A stretch of 64,000 nucleotides of DNA, from contig CAISJV010000088.1 of the NCBI GenBank assembly GCA_903885795.1, positions 16,065 through 80,064 on the forward strand, given 5' to 3'. Both the position numbers and the translations under genes were made by a program. Below are positions 16,634-25,267 of the stretch, one piece after another. The notes beneath the pieces were generated by a model. The model saw only the letters and a program-made list of their open reading frames with translations, was not told the origin of the DNA and ran no database searches. The stretch comes from an uncultured delta proteobacterium (GTDB taxonomy: Bacteria > Desulfobacterota > Syntrophia > Syntrophales > UBA8958). Each line of letters begins with the position of its first letter. Positions within the stretch are counted from its first letter, which is position 1.

Positions 16634-19630
16634 CTATGACAGCGTTTTCTGCCATGCAGCCTTTAAATCCGCTATGGATTCCATCATCAGAATCTCCCTC
16701 GTTGTGCCGCGCAGGGACAGGAAGGGGGAGGCGGTGATCTCTCCGACGGCGGCATAGGCAACGGGAGACGGATTTGAATCCTCTCCCCGGAGGATTTCTT
16801 CAAATTCTTTTTGATGATCCGGTGACACCGTAGCGACAAAACGGCTCTGGGATTCGGAAAAGAGGAGATAGTCGTCTCTGTCGATCCCTTCTTGGGGGAC
16901 CATGGCCAGATCGATCTCCATCCCCAGGCCCCCGGCAAAGGCTGTTTCGGCCAGTGCCACCCCTAATCCACCATCAGAACAATCGTGACATGAGGCCACC
17001 AGTCCTTTTCCGATTGCCCTGGCTAGAGCCGTATATAGCCTTTTTGCCTTTTCTGCATCCACTCTGGGGCAGGTATTTCCCACATAGCCATGGAGGGCGT
17101 ACCATTCAGAAGCACCCATTTCATTGCGGGTCTCTCCCAGCACATAAACAATATCTCCGGCCCTTTTAGCATCCATCGTTACGGCCTGACGGACATCGGC
17201 GATTTTGCCGATTACTGAAAAAAGCAGGGTTGGCGGAATGGATATCCTCGTATTGTCGATGGCATAATCATTCTTCATGCTATCTTTACCAGAGATGCAG
17301 GGGACGCCATAGGCGATTGTATAATCGTACACGGCCTTATTAGCCCGGACCAACTGGGCGAGTTTGTATTCTCCGTCCGGGGTCTTTTCAGATTGCACCG
17401 GATCGCACCAGCAGAAGTTGTCTAAACCCGCGAGATGGTCGAGGGATGCCCCCGTGGCGATGGCGTTCCTGACAGCCTCGTCGATGGCGCAGGCCGCCAT
17501 GTGGTAGGCATCGATATCGCTGTAGCGGGGACAGATCCCATTGGCGACGACGATTCCCTCATAGGTATCCAGGAGGGGCCGGATCACGGCGGCGTCGCTG
17601 GGGCCATCATTCATGGCCCCCACCAGGGGCTTGACTACGCTTCCCCCCTGAACTTCATGGTCGTACTGGCGAACAACGGATTCCTTGCTGCAGATGTTCA
17701 AACGGGAGAGCATCTGCTTTAGTGCTTGCCCCGTATCCGCAGGGGGAGGGAAAACCGGCTCTTCCCGGCGGGGCGGCGACCACCTGGCCCGCAGGTTCAT
17801 CTGGGGCAGCCCGTTATGAAGGAAATCCATGCGTAGATAGGCAACGGTCGAATTGCCATAGCGGACATGGAAAACCCCGGAATCCGTGTATTTGCCCAAA
17901 ACTGTGGCTTCGACATCCATCTTTGCGGCCAGGGCGAGGAAGGCGTCAATCCTGACCGGGTCAATAGCCAAGGTCATCCTTTCCTGGGATTCGGAAATGA
18001 GAATCTCCCAGGGGTTCAAGCCAGGATATTTCAGGGGGGCGCACTTGAGATCCAGGTCGCATCCACCGGACAGCTGCGCCGTTTCCCCCACGGATGAGGA
18101 CAGGCCGCCGGCGCCGTTATCGGTGATGCAACGGTATAGCCCCAAATCCCTGGCCTTGAGAAGAAAATCGGTCATCTTTTTCTGGGTGATGGGGTCCCCG
18201 ATCTGGACGGCGGTGACCGGGGAGCCTTCATGAAGTTCCTCGGAAGAAAAGGTGGCCCCGTGGATTCCATCCTTGCCGATCCGTCCTCCCGTCATAACAA
18301 TCAGGTCTCCGGGGCAAATTTCCTTGGTATGAGTGGGTTTCCCCTGGATCATGGCGGGCATGATCCCCCCCGTACCGCAATAGACAAGGGGTTTCCCCAA
18401 AAATCGTTCATCAAAGATGAGGCAGCCGTTAATGGTGGGGATGCCGCTCTTGTTTCCTCCGTGTTCCACCCCTTCCCGGACCCCTTCATAGATCCGCCGG
18501 GGATGGAGAATCCTTTTCGGAAGCGTTTTGTCGTAATCCGGCGGGGCAAAGCAGAAGACATCGGTGTTGAAGATCAGCTTGGCTCCGTAACCTGTTCCGA
18601 AGGGGTCCCGGTTGACTCCGACAATACCGGTCAGGGCGCCTCCGTAGGGATCCAGGGCCGACGGCGAATTATGGGTTTCCACTTTGAAAACGAGACTATA
18701 GTTTTCGTTGAAACGTATGATGCCGGCATTGTCCACAAAGACGGACAGACACAAGTCCTTTGCTCCCATCTTCTCCCGGATCTGCTGTGTCGATCCCTTG
18801 ATGCAGGTTTTGAAAAGAGAATTGATGGTTTCCGTACAACCTTCGCCATCGTCGTAGATGATGATGGCATTGAATATCTTGTGTTTGCAGTGCTCCGACC
18901 AGGTCTGGGCCAGACATTCCAACTCTCCATCCGTAATCATGGCGCCGAGGCCGACCTTTTTTCTTTCCTCCCGGACTGTGGGATCGCGGAGATAATCCCG
19001 GAGGATCTGCATCTCTTCCAGGGTCAGGGCCAGAACTCTTTCGTTGCTGATTGCTGAGAGCGCCTCTTCATTGACATCCAGGTCGATCTCCTCGGACCTG
19101 ATTAGATCGGCTCCGGTTACCCGGGGTACAAAGGGGGTCATTCCCTTGTCCGTATCCCAATCCTGGCGAGGGACTACTTCATATCGCTCAATAAGGTCGT
19201 TGGCGAGAAGATTTGTGGCGATCCGTTCCGCTTCCTCACGGCCCAGGGTTCCCCGGAGGAGATACTGCCGGGAGGTGTGAACGTTGAAGGTGCGATCCGG
19301 TGATCTCCCCAGGAGCAGTTCCATGGCTTCCCGGGCCGTCTTGCCTACATTGTCGGTCACGCCGGGCCGATAGCCAACCTCGATGAGCCAGTCGAAGTTA
19401 TCTGCCAGGGCCCCGTCGATGACGTAGTGTTGAATGACGGCATCCGAAAGGGGACCGGCAGCAACTTTTGTCAGCTCTTCATAAGAAAAAGAGCCGTCGA
19501 TTGTGTAGACATCAACGGTTTTTACGTCGCCTATGGGGATATGGAGATGCTCACTGATCCGCCGTTTGATCTTTGTGCCGAGGGCGTCCCCGAGCCCTTC
19601 CTTAAAGCCGATTTCAATGCGATGGGCCAT
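16634..19630 (-). CDS. purL: FGAM synthase, PurS-PurL fusion
   Basis: 998 aa. The first ~110 residues have the PurS-like fold region (HRIEIGFKEGLGDALGTKIK). The PurL body follows, with two AIR-synthase-like halves. Recognisable motifs are WSEHCKHKIF near the active-site His, KVETHNSPSALDPYGGALTG and the phosphate-binding GGRIGKDGIHGATFSS. No glutaminase domain is fused; that role is encoded by purQ just downstream. The product converts FGAR to FGAM using ATP and ammonia. Architecture is PurSL plus PurQ, distinct from the single-chain ~1300-aa enzyme of gamma-proteobacteria and the three-gene PurS/L/Q of Bacillus. Confidence 0.93.
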   Translation of the reverse strand: MAHRIEIGFKEGLGDALGTKIKRRISEHLHIPIGDVKTVDVYTIDGSFSYEELTKVAAGPLSDAVIQHYVIDGALADNFDWLIEVGYRPGVTDNVGKTAREAMELLLGRSPDRTFNVHTSRQYLLRGTLGREEAERIATNLLANDLIERYEVVPRQDWDTDKGMTPFVPRVTGADLIRSEEIDLDVNEEALSAISNERVLALTLEEMQILRDYLRDPTVREERKKVGLGAMITDGELECLAQTWSEHCKHKIFNAIIIYDDGEGCTETINSLFKTCIKGSTQQIREKMGAKDLCLSVFVDNAGIIRFNENYSLVFKVETHNSPSALDPYGGALTGIVGVNRDPFGTGYGAKLIFNTDVFCFAPPDYDKTLPKRILHPRRIYEGVREGVEHGGNKSGIPTINGCLIFDERFLGKPLVYCGTGGIMPAMIQGKPTHTKEICPGDLIVMTGGRIGKDGIHGATFSSEELHEGSPVTAVQIGDPITQKKMTDFLLKARDLGLYRCITDNGAGGLSSSVGETAQLSGGCDLDLKCAPLKYPGLNPWEILISESQERMTLAIDPVRIDAFLALAAKMDVEATVLGKYTDSGVFHVRYGNSTVAYLRMDFLHNGLPQMNLRARWSPPRREEPVFPPPADTGQALKQMLSRLNICSKESVVRQYDHEVQGGSVVKPLVGAMNDGPSDAAVIRPLLDTYEGIVVANGICPRYSDIDAYHMAACAIDEAVRNAIATGASLDHLAGLDNFCWCDPVQSEKTPDGEYKLAQLVRANKAVYDYTIAYGVPCISGKDSMKNDYAIDNTRISIPPTLLFSVIGKIADVRQAVTMDAKRAGDIVYVLGETRNEMGASEWYALHGYVGNTCPRVDAEKAKRLYTALARAIGKGLVASCHDCSDGGLGVALAETAFAGGLGMEIDLAMVPQEGIDRDDYLLFSESQSRFVATVSPDHQKEFEEILRGEDSNPSPVAYAAVGEITASPFLSLRGTTREILMMESIADLKAAWQKTLS

Positions 19631-19657
19631 TTTTCCTCACAGCATTTTTTTGCGGCG

Positions 19658-19686
19658 AGTATAGGGAAAGGCTTGGGGTGTGTCAA
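19658..19686 (-). promoter_or_regulatory. Sigma-70 promoter of purSL
   Basis: On the minus strand TTGACA (19681-19686), a 17-bp spacer and TATACT (19658-19663) form a near-consensus promoter. Transcription would start near 19650, about 20 bases before the purSL ATG, with AGGA before the start codon. The leader is too short for a purine riboswitch. Confidence 0.75.
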
Positions 19687-19751
19687 GAAAAAGAAGGAGA
19701 TGGCTAAAGCTGACATTAAATAACCTCTTGCCACCGTCCGCTATTCACTGC

Positions 19752-21215
19752 CTACTGATTCTGTCGTCCATGGGCGGCTGCATAAGCGGATACATTATGG
19801 ATTGCCCGCATGGCGTCTGACAGCATGTCAAAAACTGGAATACCCCTTTCTAAAAAAGCCCTTCTTGCCTGCCGGAACAGTTCTTCCACATCCATATCTT
19901 TTTCACCTCTTCTGGGATTGGGAAGGACAACCACAACAGGTTTTCCTGTAATATCAGTTACTTCTCCGGCAGCGGCGGCCATTTCGAGATAAGGGGTCAT
20001 TTCCTGAAAAGACTTCATGCCCATCAATGTGCTCAGGGCCTTGAAATGATAAAGCAGGGGCACCTGGACCTGAATATCCACCCGCTCATCTCTTGCCGCC
20101 TGGATCAATGCCTCACGGATCATGCGTGGGGGAACATAGGGATTGGCGATGTCGATGGGGTTGGCGGCGCTGGAGCCGGGTTTTGGCAAACAGGATAAGA
20201 CGGCCTCATAAACATCTCCCTCCAAATGGGGGAGGGATAAGCCGTAAGCTTCAGCCATGTCGCAGGCAGCCACACCCAGGGCGCCGCCCCCACCGGCAAC
20301 AGTTATTCCCCGGTATATCCGGGGGGGCAGCAGGGAAAAAGCGAGGCAGGTCTGAGCCATTTCTTCAAGACTTTGGACCTGAATCGCCCCCGCCTGCCGG
20401 AGGGCTGCTTCCCAGATAACCCGGCTTCCTCCCAGGGAGGCGGTATGGCTTGTTACCGCCCGTTGCCCCGCTTCCGACTGCCCGCCTTTGTAAACGACGA
20501 CAGGTTTGACCGCAGATGTTTCTCTAAGGGCCCTGCTAAATCGCTCCCCGTCTTCCACCCCTTCCACATACAGCGATACAATGCCAGTTTCGTCATCATC
20601 TTTGAAATGTTCCAGCAGCTCCGTTTCCCGAAGGTCGACGCCGTTGCCGAAACTGACCATCTTGCTGAAGTGGAAGCCTGTCCAGGGACCCATGAAGGCA
20701 AAATCGATAGACATGCCTCCACTTTGGGAAATGAAGGCGACCTGACCGCTCTCTCTGGACAGATCCGGCCCGGGAAGCATGGTGAGCCCGCTGCGGGGAC
20801 AATAAATGCCGAAACAATTAGGGCCGATGACCCGAATCCCCCTCTGGGCTATGGTGCGAATCTCGTTTTCCAAGGCAACGCCATCCGGCGTTCCCAACTC
20901 CCGAAAACCGGAGGAAATGATTTCGGCCCCCAGTGCCCCCTTCCTTAGACATTTTTCAAGGGTTTCCGGCGCCTGCGATGCTGCCACGGCGATAATTGCA
21001 AAATCTATGTTTCCGGGGATTTCATCAATGCTTCGATATATCTTTCTCCCCAGTATTTCACCTCCCCGGGGATTGACGGGGAAAAGCTCTCCTGCAAAAC
21101 TCATGGATAAAAGCGAAAGAAAGATTCCCCGACCGAAGCCGAATCCCTCCGTAGATACGCCAGCGACAGCGACGCGGCGGGGATGAAAAATCCGTTCGAG
21201 ATCTTTATGGAACAT
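19752..21215 (-). CDS. CoA-binding acyl-CoA synthetase (ADP-forming), alpha-type
   Basis: 487 aa. N-terminal CoA-binding Rossmann domain (RRVAVAGVSTEGFGFGRG), then two succinyl-CoA-synthetase-like ligase domains. The expected phosphohistidine lies in RAVTSHTASLGG (~260), and the loop SQSGGMSIDF is typical. The ATP-grasp beta subunit is not fused and not adjacent, so this is an alpha-only protein that would need a separate beta subunit. Such enzymes make ATP from acyl-CoA or activate acids, which fits energy metabolism of syntrophic fermenters (inference). Substrate unknown. A shortened or noncatalytic CoA-binding regulator is possible but the motif set is complete for alpha. Confidence 0.82.
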   Translation of the reverse strand: MFHKDLERIFHPRRVAVAGVSTEGFGFGRGIFLSLLSMSFAGELFPVNPRGGEILGRKIYRSIDEIPGNIDFAIIAVAASQAPETLEKCLRKGALGAEIISSGFRELGTPDGVALENEIRTIAQRGIRVIGPNCFGIYCPRSGLTMLPGPDLSRESGQVAFISQSGGMSIDFAFMGPWTGFHFSKMVSFGNGVDLRETELLEHFKDDDETGIVSLYVEGVEDGERFSRALRETSAVKPVVVYKGGQSEAGQRAVTSHTASLGGSRVIWEAALRQAGAIQVQSLEEMAQTCLAFSLLPPRIYRGITVAGGGGALGVAACDMAEAYGLSLPHLEGDVYEAVLSCLPKPGSSAANPIDIANPYVPPRMIREALIQAARDERVDIQVQVPLLYHFKALSTLMGMKSFQEMTPYLEMAAAAGEVTDITGKPVVVVLPNPRRGEKDMDVEELFRQARRAFLERGIPVFDMLSDAMRAIHNVSAYAAAHGRQNQ

Positions 21216-21351
21216 GGCAGATTACCTCATTGAGTCACGGTTTGAAAACGTCCGTTGGCATATAGCGAAGTGACAACAAGACTTCAAGGAAAAAACAAAA
21301 GAGCGCCAAGATTTTCAGAACCCGCAAAAGGCCGTAAAGTTGGTCATAATA

Positions 21352-21475
21352 GACGGCTTTGTAAAAAGAACCGCAGGCAAGACGAGCCAATCCTGAGGAA
21401 TGAGGGGTACTTGACGTACGCCGCAGTGACGAAGGATGCAACGCAACCCAGCATCCGGACTTTTTACAAAGCCGC
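21352..21475. repeat. MITE-like inverted-terminus repeat, copy 1
   Basis: About 124 bp bounded by GACGGCTTTGTAAAAAG on the left and its near-complement (CTTTTTACAAAGCCGC) on the right. The centre holds another small palindrome around TACTTGACGTACGCC. It is clearly related over its full length to 28201-28325. It encodes nothing and has no transposase. Located between the CoA-synthetase-like gene and the mdh promoter. Confidence 0.85.
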
Positions 21476-21486
21476 AATAAAACATC

Positions 21487-21515
21487 TTGACAAGGGAATG
21501 AGGCAACATTATGAA
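21487..21515 (+). promoter_or_regulatory. Sigma-70 promoter of mdh
   Basis: TTGACA at 21487-21492, 17-bp spacer and TATGAA at 21510-21515, ending ~28 bases before the mdh ATG. It begins 12 bp after repeat copy 1, so the repeat may have brought or insulated regulatory sequence. Confidence 0.6.
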
Positions 21516-21543
21516 GCGCCATCAAACCTGCGGAAGGTGTATC

Positions 21544-22476
21544 ATGGACAAGAAGGTAACGGTTATTGGAGCGGGAAACGTGGGGGCGACCGTCGCCCAG
21601 CGGCTTGTGGAGAAATCATTATGTGATGTTATCCTGATCGATGTTCTGGAAGGTGTCCCCCAGGGCAAGGCCCTGGATCTTGCCGAGGCGGCCCCCATCG
21701 AGAAGCACGATTCTATGATTATGGGAGCGAACAGCTATGAAGAATCGGCAGGGTCGGATATTGTCATCATCACGGCGGGTGTTCCCCGCAAGCCCGGTAT
21801 GAGCAGGGATGACCTCCTGACGATCAATTCCCGGATTATGAAATCTGTGGTTCAGGAGGTGGTCCGTTATTCACCGGCAGCCATCTTGATCATTGTCAGT
21901 AATCCCCTGGATGCGATGTGTCATGTTGCCCACGAAGTCAGTGGTTTCCCGAGAAGCAGGGTGATAGGTATGGCGGGCGTCCTCGATGCGGCGCGGTTCC
22001 GGGCCTTTATTGCGATGGCATTGCAGGTATCGGTGGAGAATATCCACGCCACCGTCCTGGGTGGTCATGGCGACACAATGGTTCCCCTGCCGCGCTATTC
22101 CACAGTTGCCGGTGTTCCATTGACCGAAGTTCTCTCTCCTGAGCGTATCGAGGTACTGGTAGACAGAACTCGTAACGGGGGGGCGGAAATTGTCGGTCTT
22201 CTGAAAACGGGCAGCGCCTTCTATGCCCCGGCGGCGGCAGCGGTGGAGATGGCCGAGGCAATCCTCAAAGACCGAAAAAAAATCCTTCCCTGTGCAGTTT
22301 ATCTCCAGGGGGAGTATGATATTCAAGACCTGTTTGTTGGCGTTCCGGTAAAATTAGGAAAAGGGGGGGTTGAAGATATCATTCAACTTCACCTAACGGA
22401 GGATGAGATGTCAGCCCTGAAAAAGTCGGCCCAATCTGTTGGGGAACTCGTCAATGCCCTGAAGCGCCTTGCCTGA
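21544..22476 (+). CDS. mdh: Malate dehydrogenase (LDH-like family)
   Basis: 310 aa. NAD-binding motif [13 protein letters not shown] followed by Asp in [12 protein letters not shown] (NAD preference). The substrate-loop Arg in [14 protein letters not shown] is typical of malate rather than lactate specificity. VSNPLDAM and the catalytic His in [20 protein letters not shown] are present. Interconverts malate and oxaloacetate. The ATG at 21544 follows CGGAAGGTG; an in-frame upstream start at 21511 would give a nonconserved 11-residue extension. Monocistronic by context. Confidence 0.95.
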   Translation: MDKKVTVIGAGNVGATVAQRLVEKSLCDVILIDVLEGVPQGKALDLAEAAPIEKHDSMIMGANSYEESAGSDIVIITAGVPRKPGMSRDDLLTINSRIMKSVVQEVVRYSPAAILIIVSNPLDAMCHVAHEVSGFPRSRVIGMAGVLDAARFRAFIAMALQVSVENIHATVLGGHGDTMVPLPRYSTVAGVPLTEVLSPERIEVLVDRTRNGGAEIVGLLKTGSAFYAPAAAAVEMAEAILKDRKKILPCAVYLQGEYDIQDLFVGVPVKLGKGGVEDIIQLHLTEDEMSALKKSAQSVGELVNALKRLA

Positions 22477-22517
22477 ATTTACATATGAATATGTGAGAAT
22501 GGGACAGATGCCCATCT

Positions 22518-23402
22518 TCAGGGGGCAGACTTGAAGGCGGTCTCCTTAATGCCAGGCTGTTGCTTTTTGGGCGAGTGGGAGCCGAAGCGTGTATAGATGA
22601 CAGAGCCCAGTCCCATCATCAGGGCAAGAACCTTGACCATCCAACCGATGTAGGGTATCCAGCCGATTAACCACAAGACGACCAGACCCCAGAATGTTTC
22701 CCGGATGATGGGCTGGGGCGGTCTCTTAAACAATGCATATAGTTTCTGCCCGAGAAGCTGGGACATGGCGATGAAGCCCAGCAGACCCGCAGAAACAACC
22801 AGGATCATCTCCAAAGGTATCAACACAATACCGATCACGGAGATCGTCAATAAAAGGGCCAATGGGACCACCAGCACTATTCCCAGAAGTCCCCAAAGGG
22901 TAATCTTTACAGTTTCTTCCTGAATGGAAGCAGCAATGACCCTGATGGGTTTGGGTATCAGGATTACTATCAGGATCGTGATAATCAACACGCTGAAAAA
23001 GATTGTCAGAGAAAAAATCGCGAATACCCAGGACCAACCCTCCCATTCATCACTGAGAACTCTCGTGATCACATCGGAGATATTCGATGAATTAATCTCT
23101 GTGATCGTTCCCTGAACCTCCGCCCCCTTTCCCCTGACAATCACGCCGCCAAAAGTGAAGACGTTTCCCCTGACAACAGCCTTTCTTGTCAGAACAATGG
23201 AATTGCCAATAGCGATTACGTTTCCCTCGACAGTCCCTGAGACCGTGATCTGGCCATTGATCGCCACGACATGGTTTATACGCGCTCCTTCTTCAACCGT
23301 GAGGTCCTCTCCGATTTTGAAGATCGTAGCATTTTCCGCCTCGACGTTAGCGGCAAAGGCGATCGTAATAATCAGCATGATTGCGACAAACGTTTTTTTC
23401 AT
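22518..23402 (-). CDS. Polymer-forming (bactofilin-like) membrane protein
   Basis: 294 aa. Signal peptide (FVAIMLIITIAFAANVEA), then an extracytoplasmic beta-repeat region of ~85 residues with V-x-G-x-V periodicity (VSGTVEGNVIAIGNSIVLT), as in polymer-forming cytoskeletal proteins. Three to five hydrophobic segments follow (~135-270) and a basic C-terminal tail. Related proteins are usually annotated as polymer-forming cytoskeletal or conserved membrane protein of unknown role. The repeats probably stack into a short beta-helix outside the membrane, in contrast with cytoplasmic bactofilins. Convergent with mdh; no operon partner. Confidence 0.7.
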   Translation of the reverse strand: MKKTFVAIMLIITIAFAANVEAENATIFKIGEDLTVEEGARINHVVAINGQITVSGTVEGNVIAIGNSIVLTRKAVVRGNVFTFGGVIVRGKGAEVQGTITEINSSNISDVITRVLSDEWEGWSWVFAIFSLTIFFSVLIITILIVILIPKPIRVIAASIQEETVKITLWGLLGIVLVVPLALLLTISVIGIVLIPLEMILVVSAGLLGFIAMSQLLGQKLYALFKRPPQPIIRETFWGLVVLWLIGWIPYIGWMVKVLALMMGLGSVIYTRFGSHSPKKQQPGIKETAFKSAP

Positions 23403-23761
23403 TTTACTATCCCTTTGACATCTCCGACGAGCAAACCTTCCTTACATTACTCAGGAACTTTTTATCCGCAAACCTACTTATATTTTGCTAGGACTACTAT
23501 CGGAAAGGCTTGCGGCTGTCAATCATAAAATCATGAAATTATTTCGATTGCTAAAAAACATCCGACTTTATGTTTTATAGTAATATTATTCTAAAAAAAG
23601 CTTGATTTTTTGTTTTCTGTCTTGTACTGGTAGGAACAGGTTAGGGCTGATATAAAAGGTGTGTTATCGAAGAGGTTATATATGATTAACCTCGTAGTAG
23701 GTTCGTCAAAGGGATACAGGCCATGAACAGTATTATCTTAAATAATTGAGGAGGAAGAAAA
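23403..23761. other. Intergenic region, 359 bp, AT-rich
   Basis: Divergent upstream region between the polymer-forming protein gene and a LuxR-type regulator. It is rich in A/T runs. I see the ribosome-binding site AGGAGGAAG before 23762 but no convincing sigma-70 promoter, hairpin terminator or RNA gene. Confidence 0.5.
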
Positions 23762-24340
23762 ATGCTTCGTAAGGGTCAAGAAGAAACGGAAAAGAGGGGC
23801 GAGGAAAGGGTAGCGGAGCTGCTCAGGGTCAATAAAGCACTGGAACAGCAAAACGCAGAGAAAAAGGTCGCTGAGGAGGCGTTGAAGAGACGGGAAATGG
23901 AACTGGAGGCCACCGCTAAATCCCTCGAAGAACTGAATGCCGCTCTCAAAGTGCTATTGAAGCATCGGGAGGATGACAAGAACGAAGTTGGGGTCAGGGT
24001 TATCGCCAATGTCAAGGAGCTGGTCCTGCCTTATGTCGGGAAACTTAAAGCCACCCCCTTGAACGAAACCCAGGCGATCCTTGTGGATATCATCGATATG
24101 CATCTTGGCGAGATTATATCTCCCTTCCTGATGAAGCTGACCTCTACTTACCTGGGTTTCACTCCCAAAGAAATTCAGGTGGCCAGCCTTATCAGAGATG
24201 CAAAGAAGACCAAGGAAATTGCTACGATCATGAATGTTTCCAAGAGCGCTATTGATCTGCACAGGAATCACATCCGAAACAAGCTTGGTTTAAATAACAA
24301 GAAGGTCAATCTTCGTTCCTATCTATCTTCGCTGCCGTAG
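23762..24340 (+). CDS. Coiled-coil LuxR-type HTH regulator
   Basis: 192 aa. The N-terminal ~75 residues are highly charged heptad-like coiled coil (Glu/Lys/Arg/Leu). The C-terminal ~60 residues form a LuxR/GerE helix-turn-helix with GFTPKEIQVASLIRDAKKTK, then EIATIMNVSKSAIDLHRNHI. Similar PAS-LuxR regulators are common in this bacterial group; here no PAS or receiver is present, so the signal would be sensed through the coiled coil or a partner. Strong AGGAGG. No clear target gene nearby. Confidence 0.8.
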   Translation: MLRKGQEETEKRGEERVAELLRVNKALEQQNAEKKVAEEALKRREMELEATAKSLEELNAALKVLLKHREDDKNEVGVRVIANVKELVLPYVGKLKATPLNETQAILVDIIDMHLGEIISPFLMKLTSTYLGFTPKEIQVASLIRDAKKTKEIATIMNVSKSAIDLHRNHIRNKLGLNNKKVNLRSYLSSLP

Positions 24341-24790
24341 ACGAATTGTCGGCGCTTTTTCGGGGAAGTTGGAAGATCGGCAGACCCAGGTGTTTGCGGT
24401 GGTTATCTCCGTAGGGCCGGGTCTGCTCCCCTTATGGTTGGTTCGCCCCACCTCCCCTTGCCGCGTGCCTCAATAGCGTCCAGCCTCGTGGAGAGACGCT
24501 CTCCGTTTGATTCCCAACCTTTTGGCGGAGTAAATGGCGTAGTCCACGATGCGCCACTCCCCCCTGCAATAATTAGTTTTTCCTGCAACTCCGGATAGAT
24601 GGCAGCTTCACAGGAGGTAAAAAGGCGTTGTCATCCAAATGGACGATTGCCCGGGACAGGATTGAAGCGTGAAGAGTAAATCTTTCATTGGATGCACCTG
24701 GTGGAACATTCGTTCTATTATGGGGGGATTTTCTGTTGACACACGAGAGAAAAGGGGGTAGCTTGGCCAACCAATTGGGTGAGGTGATCA
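24341..24790. other. Intergenic region, 450 bp, no convincing gene
   Basis: Short open frames exist on the minus strand (24403-24588 and 24573-24791), but neither has a ribosome-binding site or recognisable protein features. The sequence may contain decayed coding DNA. Near the right end TTGACA at 24736-24741 is followed after 17 bp by TAGCTT, a weak candidate promoter for pgpA. Confidence 0.4.
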
Positions 24791-25249
24791 CTGAATAAAT
24801 CCCTTATCAAGGTCATTGCCACAGGCTGCGGCAGCGGGTATTTCCCTTTTGCTTCGGGAACGGCGGGAACCATTGCCGCCATTCCCCTGTATCTGGTCCT
24901 CTCACCCCTATCCTGGCCGCTGTACCTTGTGACCGCTGTCGCCTTTACTTTTCTGGCCTTTTATACGTCTCAGGAGGCGGAAATGATCTTCCAGGAGAAG
25001 GATTCCTCCCGGATCGTCATTGATGAATGGGCCGGTTTCCTCTGGGCGATGTTCCTCGTATTACCTACGGTTCCCCACCTGCTGGGGGGGGTTGTGCTCT
25101 TTCGTTTTTTTGATATTGTAAAGATCTTTCCAGCCAATTTCTTCCAGAATCAATTGCCCGGTGGATACGGGGTGGTTATGGACGACGTCGTGGCGGGCGT
25201 TTACGCAAATGTAGTCCTGCACATCCTAATCCGCTACGTGAATCTGTGA
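24791..25249 (+). CDS. pgpA: Phosphatidylglycerophosphatase A, apparent CTG start
   Basis: 152 aa. It removes the phosphate of phosphatidylglycerophosphate in the inner membrane. The conserved N-terminal segment ATGCGSGYFPFASGTAG is encoded upstream of the first ordinary start (GTG at 24929), so translation must begin earlier. In that frame a stop (24785-24787) is followed by TCA and then CTG at 24791, giving (M)NKSLIKVIATG. GAGGTGA, a perfect anti-Shine-Dalgarno match, ends three bases before the CTG. No ATG, GTG or TTG occurs in frame between 24788 and 24929. Other family motifs are DSSRIVIDEWAGFLWAM and FRFFDIVKIFPANFF. cinA follows after 18 bp. Confidence 0.88.
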   Translation: MNKSLIKVIATGCGSGYFPFASGTAGTIAAIPLYLVLSPLSWPLYLVTAVAFTFLAFYTSQEAEMIFQEKDSSRIVIDEWAGFLWAMFLVLPTVPHLLGGVVLFRFFDIVKIFPANFFQNQLPGGYGVVMDDVVAGVYANVVLHILIRYVNL

Positions 25250-25267
25250 GCAGGACAGGGGGATGAT

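Noticed and set aside
18230..19057. 275-codon plus-strand open frame inside purSL
   Set aside because: Antisense to a well-conserved essential gene; the protein has no fold pattern or start signals and comes from the codon bias of purSL.
24403..24791. Two minus-strand frames of 61 and 72 codons
   Set aside because: No ribosome-binding sites, no recognisable features; probably noncoding or decayed DNA.
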